Source: Minicystis rosea
GTDB lineage: Bacteria > Myxococcota_A > Polyangia > Polyangiales > Polyangiaceae
Length of the DNA: 64,000 bases
Direction of reading: 5' to 3'
NCBI GenBank assembly: GCA_001931535.1
Contig: CP016211.1
Span: 13,958,501 to 14,022,500 of the forward strand
Shown in pieces: positions 8,469 through 19,495 of the stretch (position 1 is its first letter; every line of letters starts with the position of its first letter). Below the pieces are notes generated by a model. The model was not told where the DNA came from and did not search any database. It worked only from the letters and a program-made list of their open reading frames with translations. The position numbers and the translations under genes are program-made.

Positions 8469-9392
8469 TCAGCCCGCCTTCTTGTAGATCTCCATCATGT
8501 CTTGGAGCAGCTTGATCGCCTCCGCGCGCGGGCGCTGGAAGGCGTTGCGGCCCATGATGCTGCCGAACGATCCGCCGGCCGCCATCTCGCGCACCTCGGC
8601 GAGGAGGGCGTCGGTGCCCTTGGTCTCGCCGCCCGAGAAGATCACGATGCGCTTCCCGTTGAAGGTCGTCTGAATGACGTGGCGGATGCGGTCCGTCATC
8701 GTGGCCACGGGGATCTGGTACTTCTCGAAGACCTTCTTGGCCTCCTCCTGCTCGATGTGCGCGGTCGGCGGCTTCACCTTGATGATGTGCGCGCCGAGCT
8801 GTGCGGCGATGGTGGCCGCGTAGGAGCAGACGTCGATCGCCGTCTCACCCGCCTTCGAGAGGATGTTGCCGCGCGGATAGGACCACACGATGACGGCGAG
8901 GCCCTTGCGCTTGGCCTCGAGTGTGATCTCGCGGAGGTCTTGGTACTGCTGGTTGCGCAGCGGAGAGCCCGGATAAATCGTGTAGCCGATGCCGACACAG
9001 CCGAGGCGGAGCGCGTCCTCGACGGAGCTCGTGATGGCGGAGCAGGGGTCGACCTTACCGAGCGTGTCGCTGTTGTTGACCTTGAGGATCAACGGGATCT
9101 GCCCAGCGTATTTGGCGGCCGGCTGCTCCAGCGAGCCGAGGGGCGCCGCGTACGCGTTGCAGCCGGACTCGATGCCGAGATCGTAGAGGTAGTCGGGATC
9201 GTAGGCGGCCGGGTTCGGCGCGAACGAGCGATCGGGCCCGTGCTCGAAGCCCTGATCCACCGGGAGAATCATGAGCTTGCCCGTCCCCGCCAGCGTGCCG
9301 TGGTTGAGCAGGCGCACGATGTTGGTGAGCGTGCCGGGGTTCTCCGACGAGTACCAGGAGAGGATCTGCTTGACGCGATCGGTCAGGGCCAT
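8469..9392 (-). CDS. fbaB: Class I fructose-bisphosphate aldolase (DhnA/FbaB type)
   Basis: 307 residues; ATG at 9390-9392 preceded on the minus strand by GGAG at 6-nt spacing. The longer upstream ORF extension is not conserved-looking and is left out. The enzyme interconverts fructose-1,6-bisphosphate with DHAP and glyceraldehyde-3-phosphate through a Schiff base. Family features are ILPVDQGFEHGP (about 42-53), LKVNNSDTLGKVDP, GIGYTIYPGS, VIVWSYPRG, AHIIKVKPPT (containing the probable Schiff-base Lys), and IVIFSGGETKG (phosphate binding). It is divergent from fbp, the next enzyme of gluconeogenesis, across a 217-bp gap that must hold both promoters. Confidence 0.92.
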   Translation of the reverse strand: MALTDRVKQILSWYSSENPGTLTNIVRLLNHGTLAGTGKLMILPVDQGFEHGPDRSFAPNPAAYDPDYLYDLGIESGCNAYAAPLGSLEQPAAKYAGQIPLILKVNNSDTLGKVDPCSAITSSVEDALRLGCVGIGYTIYPGSPLRNQQYQDLREITLEAKRKGLAVIVWSYPRGNILSKAGETAIDVCSYAATIAAQLGAHIIKVKPPTAHIEQEEAKKVFEKYQIPVATMTDRIRHVIQTTFNGKRIVIFSGGETKGTDALLAEVREMAAGGSFGSIMGRNAFQRPRAEAIKLLQDMMEIYKKAG

Positions 9393-9609
9393 GCGTGACT
9401 CCGTGGGCGGTCGAGCGATGCTCGAAGAACGTCTTCCGCCGAGATAGCGCGGCTTCGCTCCGGACCCAAGCCTCGTGTGCCCGAGATGACGGATCGCGGG
9501 AGCGCCCGTCCGCCTTGCAGGGCCGCTCGGACTTGTGTTGGCCCGTAGTCTATGAGCACGATTCGGCGATCGCTGGGGCCCCAAAAGGCCCCCATGCTGG
9601 AGGATCGAA

Positions 9610-10659
<1,050 letters not shown>

Positions 10660-10669
10660 CGACGGGCGT

Positions 10670-10707
10670 GCGCGCCGCGTGATCGTTGGCTCGATCGCGC
10701 GGCGCGC
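10670..10707. terminator. Long GC hairpin between converging fbp and CBS-protein genes
   Basis: A 16-bp stem (10670-10685 with 10692-10707) containing one G-T wobble and a 6-nt loop TTGGCT. No U tract follows, so it may act with Rho or as a bidirectional transcription barrier between the two converging genes. Confidence 0.6.
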
Positions 10708-10749
10708 GGAGGCGCCGTGAACGCGGGCTGTTGCCAGGCCGCGCGCCCT

Positions 10750-11160
10750 TCAGTGCTTGAGGCGTGTGTCGAGGAGATCGGCGAAGGCCATCATGGCGTC
10801 GACCGTCGTGAAGACGCCCACGACCTTGTTGTGATCCATGACCACGGCGGAGCCGTACTTGTGCGCGGCCATCTCGCGGACCACCTCGTCGAGCGGCGCG
10901 GCCGGCGAGACCGTGTACACCTCGGGCACCATTGCCTCCTCGACCACGACCTTCTCCGGATCCACGTCGCGGAGCGTCTCGATCATGTGGAGATCGCGAT
11001 CGGAGATCATCCCGACCAGCTTGCCGCCGTCGAGGACGGGCAGGTGCCGGATCTGGTGCTCCCGCATCGTGACGTGCGCATGCGCGAGCGATTGATCGCG
11101 GCCGATGGTCAACGGGGAAGTCGTCATGTAGCGCTCGACGTGGGGAATGCTCTTGCTCAT
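10750..11160 (-). CDS. CBS-pair (Bateman) domain protein
   Basis: 136 residues from the ATG at 11158-11160, with a GAGGTG site just upstream. It contains only two CBS motifs: residues about 8-60 (RHLPVLDGGKLVGMISDRDL) and 75-130 (EVVREMAAHKYGSAVVMD ... VVGVFTTVDAM). Stand-alone CBS pairs bind adenosyl ligands (AMP, ATP, NAD or SAM) and report energy state to partner proteins. A clear paralogue sits 5 kb away at 16186-16593 with the same layout, including RHLPVLDG and HKYGS. It is divergent from the universal stress protein gene across 255 bp, so the two are probably co-regulated. The partner is unknown. Confidence 0.88.
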   Translation of the reverse strand: MSKSIPHVERYMTTSPLTIGRDQSLAHAHVTMREHQIRHLPVLDGGKLVGMISDRDLHMIETLRDVDPEKVVVEEAMVPEVYTVSPAAPLDEVVREMAAHKYGSAVVMDHNKVVGVFTTVDAMMAFADLLDTRLKH

Positions 11161-11415
11161 CGTTGCACCTCGCCGGCGCTTCCTCGCAAGACTGCGGCCA
11201 CGCTCGTGAGCCCTCGATTGGCCGTGCATCTTCGATCGGACGTCGAGCCGCGCTGCGTGCCTTGCGCCCGCGCGCACCGATTGCGCCGGAGCCGAGCACG
11301 ACGACGCTCCATCGATGTTGGCTGACGCCGCAGCGATGTTCGCGAGCGCGGAGGATCGCGCGGATGGCACGCTCGGTGCGAGAGGCGATGTCGGCCGCAT
11401 GGCCAGGAGGTCAGC

Positions 11416-12072
11416 ATGTCGAGCACGAGCCGCCCCTTCGTGACCGTCGCGGGCATCGACTTTTCTCCGATCAGCATCCGCGCGCTGGACGAGGCCATCG
11501 CCATCACCGCCTTGCGAGGCGGCGAGGTTCACGTGATCTACGTCGAGCCCGAGACGCCGCCCGATCTGCTGCTGATGGCTCCGGTCCTGGCGCAGGAGAC
11601 CAGTTTCGAGCCCACCGTCGAGAAGGTGCAGCGCGTGGCGCAGGAGCGCATCGATGCGGTGCCGTCGCTCTCCGGAGCGTTGAAGCGCGTCGTCGCCCAC
11701 CTCCGTCGCGGCTCTCCGGCGCCGGCCATCGCCGAGTTCGCCGCCAGCCTCGACGCGGATCTCGTGGTCGTCGGATCGCACGGTCGCCGCGGCGCCGAGC
11801 GCTTCTTCCTCGGCTCGGTGGCCGAGCGCGTCGCCCACCTCGCGCGATGCCCCGTGTGGATCGTGCGCCCCAAGGATCACGCGGCCGAGCTCAAGGTGCC
11901 GCAGATCGAGCCCCCGTGCCCGGACTGCCTCGCGCGTCGCGAGGCCACGAACGGCGCCGAGCTCTGGTGCGCGCGCCACGCGGAGCGCCACCCGCGCGCG
12001 CATCGCTACGCCTATGTGCAAGACGGGCTCCACGCCCCGGAAACCAGGGCTTACGAGAGCACGCCCGAGTGA
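11416..12072 (+). CDS. Universal stress protein (UspA family) with C-terminal CxxC...CxxH tail
   Basis: 218 residues; ATG preceded by AGGAGG at 5-bp spacing. The Usp domain covers about residues 8-155, with VAGIDFSPIS at the first strand and the ATP-binding signature VVGSHG...LGSVAERV (G-x2-G-x9-G-S). Usps of this class bind ATP and help survival in growth arrest and redox or oxygen stress. About 60 additional residues follow, containing CPDC and later CARH (C-x2-C...C-x2-H), which could form a small zinc site; the rest is basic and polar. It is divergent from a CBS protein and close to a hemerythrin gene. Confidence 0.88.
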   Translation: MSSTSRPFVTVAGIDFSPISIRALDEAIAITALRGGEVHVIYVEPETPPDLLLMAPVLAQETSFEPTVEKVQRVAQERIDAVPSLSGALKRVVAHLRRGSPAPAIAEFAASLDADLVVVGSHGRRGAERFFLGSVAERVAHLARCPVWIVRPKDHAAELKVPQIEPPCPDCLARREATNGAELWCARHAERHPRAHRYAYVQDGLHAPETRAYESTPE

Positions 12073-12297
12073 TGATCGCCCAGTGATGATTCGAAGCGGC
12101 GAGCGCGGGGGGACACCGACGAAGCGCTCGCCGCGATCACCGGCGAGCGCCTCTCCTCGACGGACATCACCGACGAGCGCGCAGCGAACGAAGCCGCTGC
12201 GCGAGCTCGTCTCCACGTCGAGAATGTCGAGGAGCGACCGGCGCGCGGGATCAGCCGGATCGCAGAGGAAGGAGGCGAGGTCGCCTCGGGATCTGGT

Positions 12298-12723
12298 TCA
12301 TGTCTCCGGTCGGAGCCTCTCGAGCACCGATTGCTTCGGCGGCTCGGGCAGCTCGCGATCCGCCCACTGGTAGAGCGCGGCGTCTTCGCGCGCCGCGTGT
12401 GCGCGGAGGAAGCTCACGAGCTCCTCGACCTTCGCTTCTCGGAGCGCGTGGATCTCCAGCATCACCCCGAGCTCGGCCAGCAGGGAGCGCACCTTCGCGT
12501 GCTCGGCGAGGAGGAGGCCCGCTTCGTGGGGCGCCATCCGCTCGAAGATGGAGATCATGTCCTTCTCCTCGGCGTCCATGTGACGCGTGAGGCCCTGCTC
12601 GAACGCGGTCCACGTCGCGTCCGCCAGAGCGGTGTCGCCGACGTGCACACGGTTCAACAGCTCCTCGAACAATTGGTCGAGCCGCCGGTGGTCGTTCGCG
12701 AGCGCTTCTCGAAGGCTGAGCAT
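12298..12723 (-). CDS. Hemerythrin HHE domain protein
   Basis: 141 residues from the ATG at 12721-12723; no strong ribosome site is visible, but the conserved domain begins directly after this Met. The four-helix hemerythrin pattern is present: NDHRRLDQLF, RHMDAEEKDM, LLLAEHAKVRSLL and LRAHAAREDAALYQWAD, which supply the His and Glu ligands of a di-iron, oxygen-binding site. Bacterial single-domain members act in oxygen, NO or iron sensing or storage. It converges with the Usp gene, and its start lies 187 bp upstream of a histidine kinase that reads away from it, so promoters for both may lie in 12724-12910. Oxygen- or NO-linked signalling in this island is an inference. Confidence 0.87.
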   Translation of the reverse strand: MLSLREALANDHRRLDQLFEELLNRVHVGDTALADATWTAFEQGLTRHMDAEEKDMISIFERMAPHEAGLLLAEHAKVRSLLAELGVMLEIHALREAKVEELVSFLRAHAAREDAALYQWADRELPEPPKQSVLERLRPET

Positions 12724-12910
12724 CGAAGGGCAACGAATTGCAGCCGATGTGCCAGCGCGCTGCCGCGCGATTCGCACCGAGATCAGCGCCGATGGCCGCG
12801 GGCGCGCGCACGGCTTGCGTGGGGCGCGCAACCGCTGGAGGCTGCGACGCGGCGGGGGCGCCGCCTCGAGCTTGACGCTGTGCGGGGGGTGCAGCAGGGT
12901 TCGCCGGCGC

Positions 12911-14033
12911 ATGGAGGAGTCGCCCGAGAGCGCCGCGACGATTCTGGTCGTCGACGACAACGAGCAGAATCGCGCACTGGTGGAGGCCACGCTCGAAGCC
13001 GAGGGGCACGCGAGCATCCTGGTGTCGAGCGGGGAGGCTGCGCTCGCGGTGTTCGAGCGGCAACCCGTCGACTGCGTGCTGCTCGACGTCCGCATGCCCG
13101 GGCTCGACGGCTTCGCCGTGTGCGAGCGGATCCGCGCGCTGCCCGGCGGGAAGGACGTGCCGATCGTCTTCCTCACCGCGCTCCGCGACGTGGAGACCTT
13201 CGACCGGGCGCTGCTCGCGGGGGCGGACGACTTCCTCACGAAGCCCGTGCGGCCGACCGAGCTCAGCGTGCGCGTGCACGCCGCCCTCAAGCTGCGCCGG
13301 CTGAGCGCGGACCTGCGCGATCACTACGAGCTCATCCGGCGGCAGCGCGACGACCTCACGCGGCTCGCGCTCCAGAAGGAGCGGCTCTCGGCCTTCGTGG
13401 TCCACGATCTGAAGAACCCGCTCGGCTCGATCGATCTGCTGGCACAGGCCCTGGTGCGCGATCGGCGGTTGCCCGAGGACGCGCGCGACACCGCGCTCGA
13501 CATCCGCGGGGCGGCGCGCCAGCTCATGCGGCTCATCCACAACCTGCTCGACATCAGCAAGAGCGAGGAAGGCAAGCTCGCGGCGCGGCGTGTCGAGATC
13601 GATCTGCCCGCGCTCGTCGAGGAGGTGCGCGAGACGTTCGACATCCAGGCGCGCGCCGCGGGGGTCACGCTGGAGACGCTCGTCGAGGCGCCCACGCTCG
13701 TGGCTGATCCCGACCTGATCCGCCGCGTGCTGGAGAACCTGACCGAGAACGCCATCCGCCACGCGCCGAAGGGCAGCGCCGTGCGGATCGCCGCCGCGCG
13801 CGAAGATCGCGGGACGGCGCTCCGCGTGATCGATCGCGGCCCGGGCGTGCCCGCCGAGCTGCGCGAGAAGATCTTCGAGCGCTTCGTGCAGCTCGAAGAC
13901 GCGGAGGTGCCGGTGAGCCGCTCGGGCCGCGGTCTCGGCCTCGCGTTCTGCAGGCTCGCCGTCGAGGCGCACGGCGGTCGCGTGTGGGTCGAGGACGCGG
14001 CGCCGGGCGCCCAGATCCACGTGAGCCTTCCCG

Positions 14034-14044
<11 letters not shown>
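12911..14044 (+). CDS. Receiver-histidine kinase fusion protein
   Basis: 377 residues from the ATG at 12911 (the ORF is open further upstream, but the receiver domain starts here). Domain order is receiver, about 10-125 (TILVVDDNEQN, phospho-acceptor D59 in LLDVRMPG, K111 in FLTKPV), then HisKA about 155-220 (His165 in FVVHDLKNPLG), then HATPase about 260-375 (N box NLTENAIRHAP, G boxes DRGPGVP and GRGLGLAF). No membrane segment, so it is cytoplasmic. A receiver in front of a kinase suggests that its activity is set by an upstream kinase. Its end overlaps the start of the next kinase gene by 11 bp, so the two are coupled. Confidence 0.9.
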
Positions 14045-15998
<1,954 letters not shown>

Positions 15999-16185
15999 CG
16001 CCCGGGCGCGCCTCGCGGCGGCGCTGACCGGGGGCACGTCGCGCTCCCAACCTCGCCGGCGCAAGCGCTGCGTCGCGACGCAGTCATTGCGATCGAGCGC
16101 CGTGCGGTGACGCCACGGCGGCGAGCCTCACCGGCATTCACCAGGGCGCGGCTCTTGCTCGGCGCTCTCCGCACGAGGTGAAACG

Positions 16186-16593
16186 ATGAGCTACGCGCCC
16201 CGGGTCGGACGCTACATGAGCATCTGCCCCTTCTCCGTCCGCCAAGATCAGCCGTTGATCCAAGCTCACCTGCTGATGAAGGAGCACCGGATTCGCCACC
16301 TGCCGGTCCTCGACGGGGACAAGCTCGCGGGCGTGATCTCCGAGCGCGATCTTCACTTGTGCGAGCTCTTGCACGCGGCGGATCCCGAGGCGACGCCGGT
16401 CCGCGAGGTGATGGCCACCGACGTCTACGCGGCCTCTCCCTACACACCGCTCGACGAGGTCGCGCACGAGATGGCCATGCACAAGTACGGCTCCACGGTG
16501 ATCGTAGACAAAGGCAAGGTCGTGGGCGTCTTCACGGCGGTCGACGCCATGGCCGCGCTCTCCACGATCCTCGCCGAGAAGCTCCCTTCCTGA
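16186..16593 (+). CDS. CBS-pair (Bateman) domain protein, second copy
   Basis: 135 residues; ATG preceded by GAGGTGAAAC. Two CBS motifs span nearly the whole protein (RHLPVLDGDKLAGVISERDL about 40-60; HKYGSTVIVDKGKVVGVFT about 98-116). It is the paralogue of the protein at 10750-11160, with about half of the residues identical by eye and the same length. The pair flanks the Usp, hemerythrin and histidine-kinase genes on both sides. A role as adenylate sensor is known for the family; the partner here is not known. Confidence 0.88.
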   Translation: MSYAPRVGRYMSICPFSVRQDQPLIQAHLLMKEHRIRHLPVLDGDKLAGVISERDLHLCELLHAADPEATPVREVMATDVYAASPYTPLDEVAHEMAMHKYGSTVIVDKGKVVGVFTAVDAMAALSTILAEKLPS

Positions 16594-16660
16594 TGATCCC
16601 GCGCGCCGCGAGCCCCTCACGTCATGATCGTCGAGGGCGCGGCGCGCGCGTCGCTGCCAA

Positions 16661-18403
16661 TCAAGGCCGCGCCGGCGGGGCGCCGCCGAGCTTCGCCAGG
16701 AACGGTGCTTCGCGCGCCGGATCGCTCACGGCCGAGAAGTAGAAGAGCTTCGTCCGCAGATAATCGACCTCCGCGTCCGCCGGCGAAGCCTTCGGCAACA
16801 TGTCGTGGATGTATCCGTCGAGCGTGCGCGGGAAGTCCGGGACCTTCACCCCGCGCCGCGAGAGCTCGGCATAGAGCTCCGGATCCCACGTCAAAAAGCG
16901 CCCTGAAACGCCTGCGAAATCTCCGCGGACGCGCGGGATGACGTCGTCGAGGCGGAGCTGATCGGTGGGCACGCGCGAGAACGTGAGGTGCACGCGCCGC
17001 TGCCCGATGAGGTACGACGCGGGCGCGAGCTTCTCGTGCCCGACGCGCCCGCGCGCGGCGATCGGTTGATGCGCGACGAAGGCATCGGTGAGCCCGGTGT
17101 GTCCCTCGATCGCCACGGCCACGCGCGCTCGATACACGAAGCGCGCCTCCGTCCCATAGAACGCGACCCGCACGGGCAGCCCCGCGAGGAAGGGCGCGAT
17201 GGTCGCGGCCCGCCGCTCCAGCTCGGCGACCACCTGCGGCGAATAGAACGCATGCTCGTCGGTGATGCCGTCGATGCGATCGGGCGTGCCGTTCGCGTCC
17301 ACGGCGATCGGCGATCGCGGGAGCACGAGCGCCGCGAGGTAGAGCGCGACGCCTGCGAGGGCCGGCACGGGCATCCGCGCCGCGAGGTAGACGACGGCGA
17401 GATCCGTCGCCGCCAAGAGCGGCACCGTCGCGGGCAGGAGGAGCCGCGCGAACATGAAATCGCCGCCGACCCGCACGATGTAGAACGCATAGACGAGCCC
17501 GGCCGCCGCGAGCACCGCGCTGGGCCGAACGATGGCGTCCCGCTCCTTCGTCTCCGCGCGCCGCGCGACGACGACGGCCACCACGATCCACGCGACGAGC
17601 CCGACGGCCACGATCCAATACCGCTCGAGGTACAGCAACAGGTACCGGAAGCCCTGCGCATACCAGACCGATCCACCGGATTTCGCGTAGTAGGTGTTGG
17701 GGAAGAAGTCGCCGTAGTAGCGAATGCGCGCCGCGCTCACCGGCGCGAAGATCACGAGAAATCCAGCCCCGAACGCGCCGACTCTCCGGATCGCCTCGCG
17801 CCCGCCCGCGGCCACCGCGAGGCCGGCGACGGCCGCGAAGATCACGCCGTCATGGCGCGTCACCGCCGCGAGCCCGAGCACCACGCCCGCGGTGAAGGCG
17901 CGCCGCACGCTGCCCGGAAAGCACGTGAGCGCGAGCCCCGCGATCGCGAGGAACGTGAAGGCCGACGTCTCGAGCCCGCTCGTGGCGTAGATGGCGAGCT
18001 CGGCGTGGAGCGCGGCGGCGAGCGCGCCGATCGGCAAGCCGAACCCTTCGAGGCCCGCGCGGCGTCGCGCTTCGCGGTGCAGCGCGAGCAGCGTGATCAC
18101 CGTCCCGGCGTACGCGATCACACCCCACACGATCGTCCAGCGCTCGGGCGTGGCGCCGAGCTTCATCCCGAGCGCGATCCACACGGTCCAGAGCGGGTTG
18201 GTGTAGCCCTCCACGCGCTCGCCTGGGTTGAACACCAGCCCGAGCCCCTCGATCCAATTGCGCGCATAGCGAAAGCAGATGAACGCGTCGTCGCAGAGCC
18301 AGGCGCCGCGCGTCGCGGTGACGACGGCGATGGCGATCGAGGCGACTGCGAGCAACAGGGCGAGCCGGCGATCGCGACCCGCGGGGAGGGAGAAGCTCGG
18401 CAT
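16661..18403 (-). CDS. GT-C fold membrane glycosyltransferase (AftB-like)
   Basis: 580 residues from the ATG at 18401-18403. The N terminus has a first membrane helix followed by the acidic loop WLCDDAFICFRYARNW and then GLVFNPGERVEGYTNPLW, which is the first-loop signature of GT-C transferases that use polyprenyl-phosphate sugars, including the AftB arabinofuranosyltransferase group. About ten hydrophobic segments occupy residues 10-370, and a soluble C-terminal domain (about 380-580) would face the periplasm. Substrate and acceptor are not predictable; a role in envelope or surface polysaccharide is the reasonable guess. It lies downstream of the putative toxin/immunity pair on the same strand (51-bp gap). 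Confidence 0.78.
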   Translation of the reverse strand: MPSFSLPAGRDRRLALLLAVASIAIAVVTATRGAWLCDDAFICFRYARNWIEGLGLVFNPGERVEGYTNPLWTVWIALGMKLGATPERWTIVWGVIAYAGTVITLLALHREARRRAGLEGFGLPIGALAAALHAELAIYATSGLETSAFTFLAIAGLALTCFPGSVRRAFTAGVVLGLAAVTRHDGVIFAAVAGLAVAAGGREAIRRVGAFGAGFLVIFAPVSAARIRYYGDFFPNTYYAKSGGSVWYAQGFRYLLLYLERYWIVAVGLVAWIVVAVVVARRAETKERDAIVRPSAVLAAAGLVYAFYIVRVGGDFMFARLLLPATVPLLAATDLAVVYLAARMPVPALAGVALYLAALVLPRSPIAVDANGTPDRIDGITDEHAFYSPQVVAELERRAATIAPFLAGLPVRVAFYGTEARFVYRARVAVAIEGHTGLTDAFVAHQPIAARGRVGHEKLAPASYLIGQRRVHLTFSRVPTDQLRLDDVIPRVRGDFAGVSGRFLTWDPELYAELSRRGVKVPDFPRTLDGYIHDMLPKASPADAEVDYLRTKLFYFSAVSDPAREAPFLAKLGGAPPARP

Positions 18404-18454
18404 GGGCGGCCGGCGATGGTCGATCGCAGAGCCCGTGAACGCAAGGGAGCCGCG

Positions 18455-18835
18455 CTACGTGGCGAGCGTCTCCCGCCGCCCCGCGAGCACGTCGCGGATG
18501 GCGGTCGCGTGGGCAGCGAGCTCCGGATGAATCCACACATCGTCCTCGACGCGCCCGCCGCCCATGCCGCCCGGCACCGTCTCGCCCGCCGCGAGCCGCT
18601 CGAAGCGCACGCTCGACGATCCCGGCGGGCACCCCGGCCACGCGATCTCGTCCAGATCGCGGAGCAGCAACGACAGCTCCCCCTCGCTGCAATCGACCCC
18701 GGCCGCGGGCGCCACGAGGTAGATCTGCCCGCCGTAATCGCCCTCGAGGATCACCATCCCGTCCTTCGTCTCGCGCGCTTCGGCGAGCGATCCCAAGGGC
18801 TCATAGGGCGGCTCATCGCGCGTGGTCACCGCCAT
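18455..18835 (-). CDS. Putative immunity protein (SitI-like) overlapping a lipoprotein toxin gene
   Basis: 126 residues from the ATG at 18833-18835, with a strong GGGAGAGG site inside the preceding gene. Its start overlaps the end of the toxin-like gene by 10 bp, so the two are translated together. There is no signal peptide or membrane segment, so it is cytosolic. The sequence is acidic, with a compact core GGQIYLVAPA...CSEGELSLLLRDLDEIAWPG and a GGMGGG turn followed by DDVWIHPEL. That pattern resembles small cytosolic proteins encoded directly downstream of contact-dependent or polymorphic RNase-type toxins. Immunity is inferred from order, overlap, size, charge and this resemblance. Confidence 0.6.
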   Translation of the reverse strand: MAVTTRDEPPYEPLGSLAEARETKDGMVILEGDYGGQIYLVAPAAGVDCSEGELSLLLRDLDEIAWPGCPPGSSSVRFERLAAGETVPGGMGGGRVEDDVWIHPELAAHATAIRDVLAGRRETLAT

Positions 18836-19236
18836 TTCTGCCTCTCCCAATAACGCCGGCCCCCGTCGGGCTGGAAATAGGTTCGAATCACGTTGGCGCT
18901 GGAGAGCACGGCGAACTCGTTCGTCGACTCTTTGTAGAACAACGTGTCTCCGCCCCGATGAAGGATCTCGACGCCCGGCCCGCCGCGCACCAGCGCCTGC
19001 GCCGCTTGGAGATAGGCCTCCTTCGTCGTGAAGCCCATGTCCCAACCGTGCTTCTCGAAGTGGCGCTCCAACTGGCCCGGCGCGAACACCGGCGCTCGCT
19101 CGCGCTCCTCTGCGGAGATCGCGGCACCCGTGCCTTCCCCGCGCTCGACCTGCATGCTGCAGCCGGCGACCAGCGTGAGCGCCGCAATCGCGAGAAACGC
19201 GAGGATCGATGTGATCCGACGGAGGAGGTGTGTCAT
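18826..19236 (-). CDS. Lipoprotein with C-terminal nuclease-toxin-like domain (SitA-like candidate)
   Basis: 136 residues from the ATG at 19234-19236. Residues 1-26 are a lipoprotein signal (basic start, hydrophobic run, lipobox LTLVAGC), so the mature protein would be lipid-anchored. After a short linker, residues about 52-136 match by eye the pattern of small toxin tips of CdiA/Rhs-type polymorphic toxins: LERHFEKHGWDMGFTTKEAY, a Gly-containing turn, GDTLFYKESTNEFAVLS, and RTYFQPDGGRRYWERQ at the end. Conserved His and Arg residues of this pattern suggest an RNase-like activity. A tiny lipoprotein carrying a toxin domain followed by an overlapping immunity-like gene is the arrangement of SitA/SitI toxins, which Myxococcus moves between kin by outer-membrane exchange. 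This is inference. Confidence 0.58.
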   Translation of the reverse strand: MTHLLRRITSILAFLAIAALTLVAGCSMQVERGEGTGAAISAEERERAPVFAPGQLERHFEKHGWDMGFTTKEAYLQAAQALVRGGPGVEILHRGGDTLFYKESTNEFAVLSSANVIRTYFQPDGGRRYWERQKWR

Positions 19237-19495
19237 CCCGAGGCAAGCTTAGAGCCTGCCTGTCCGAGCGGGAGCGGGGGCTCGCGCATTGTTGGCGAGG
19301 CCGGCGAGCGCCCTCGGGCGGGAGGGACGCGCTGCGGCCGCGAGAAGCTCGGGTGTCGACGTCGTCCTGACACGGGCTCTCGGCGCCGGCGGTCGCCGAG
19401 CATCGTACGGAGCAGCATCGACGACGTGATGCACGGGCGGACGACATGGCGCGCCGCCGTGGAAAGCGGTGAATCATCTGTGATAGGAAAGCGCG

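Noticed and set aside
18826..19236. Simple stress or assembly lipoprotein without toxin function
   Set aside because: Considered, but the conserved C-terminal toxin-like pattern and the overlapping small acidic gene fit a toxin pair better; it remains the null alternative.
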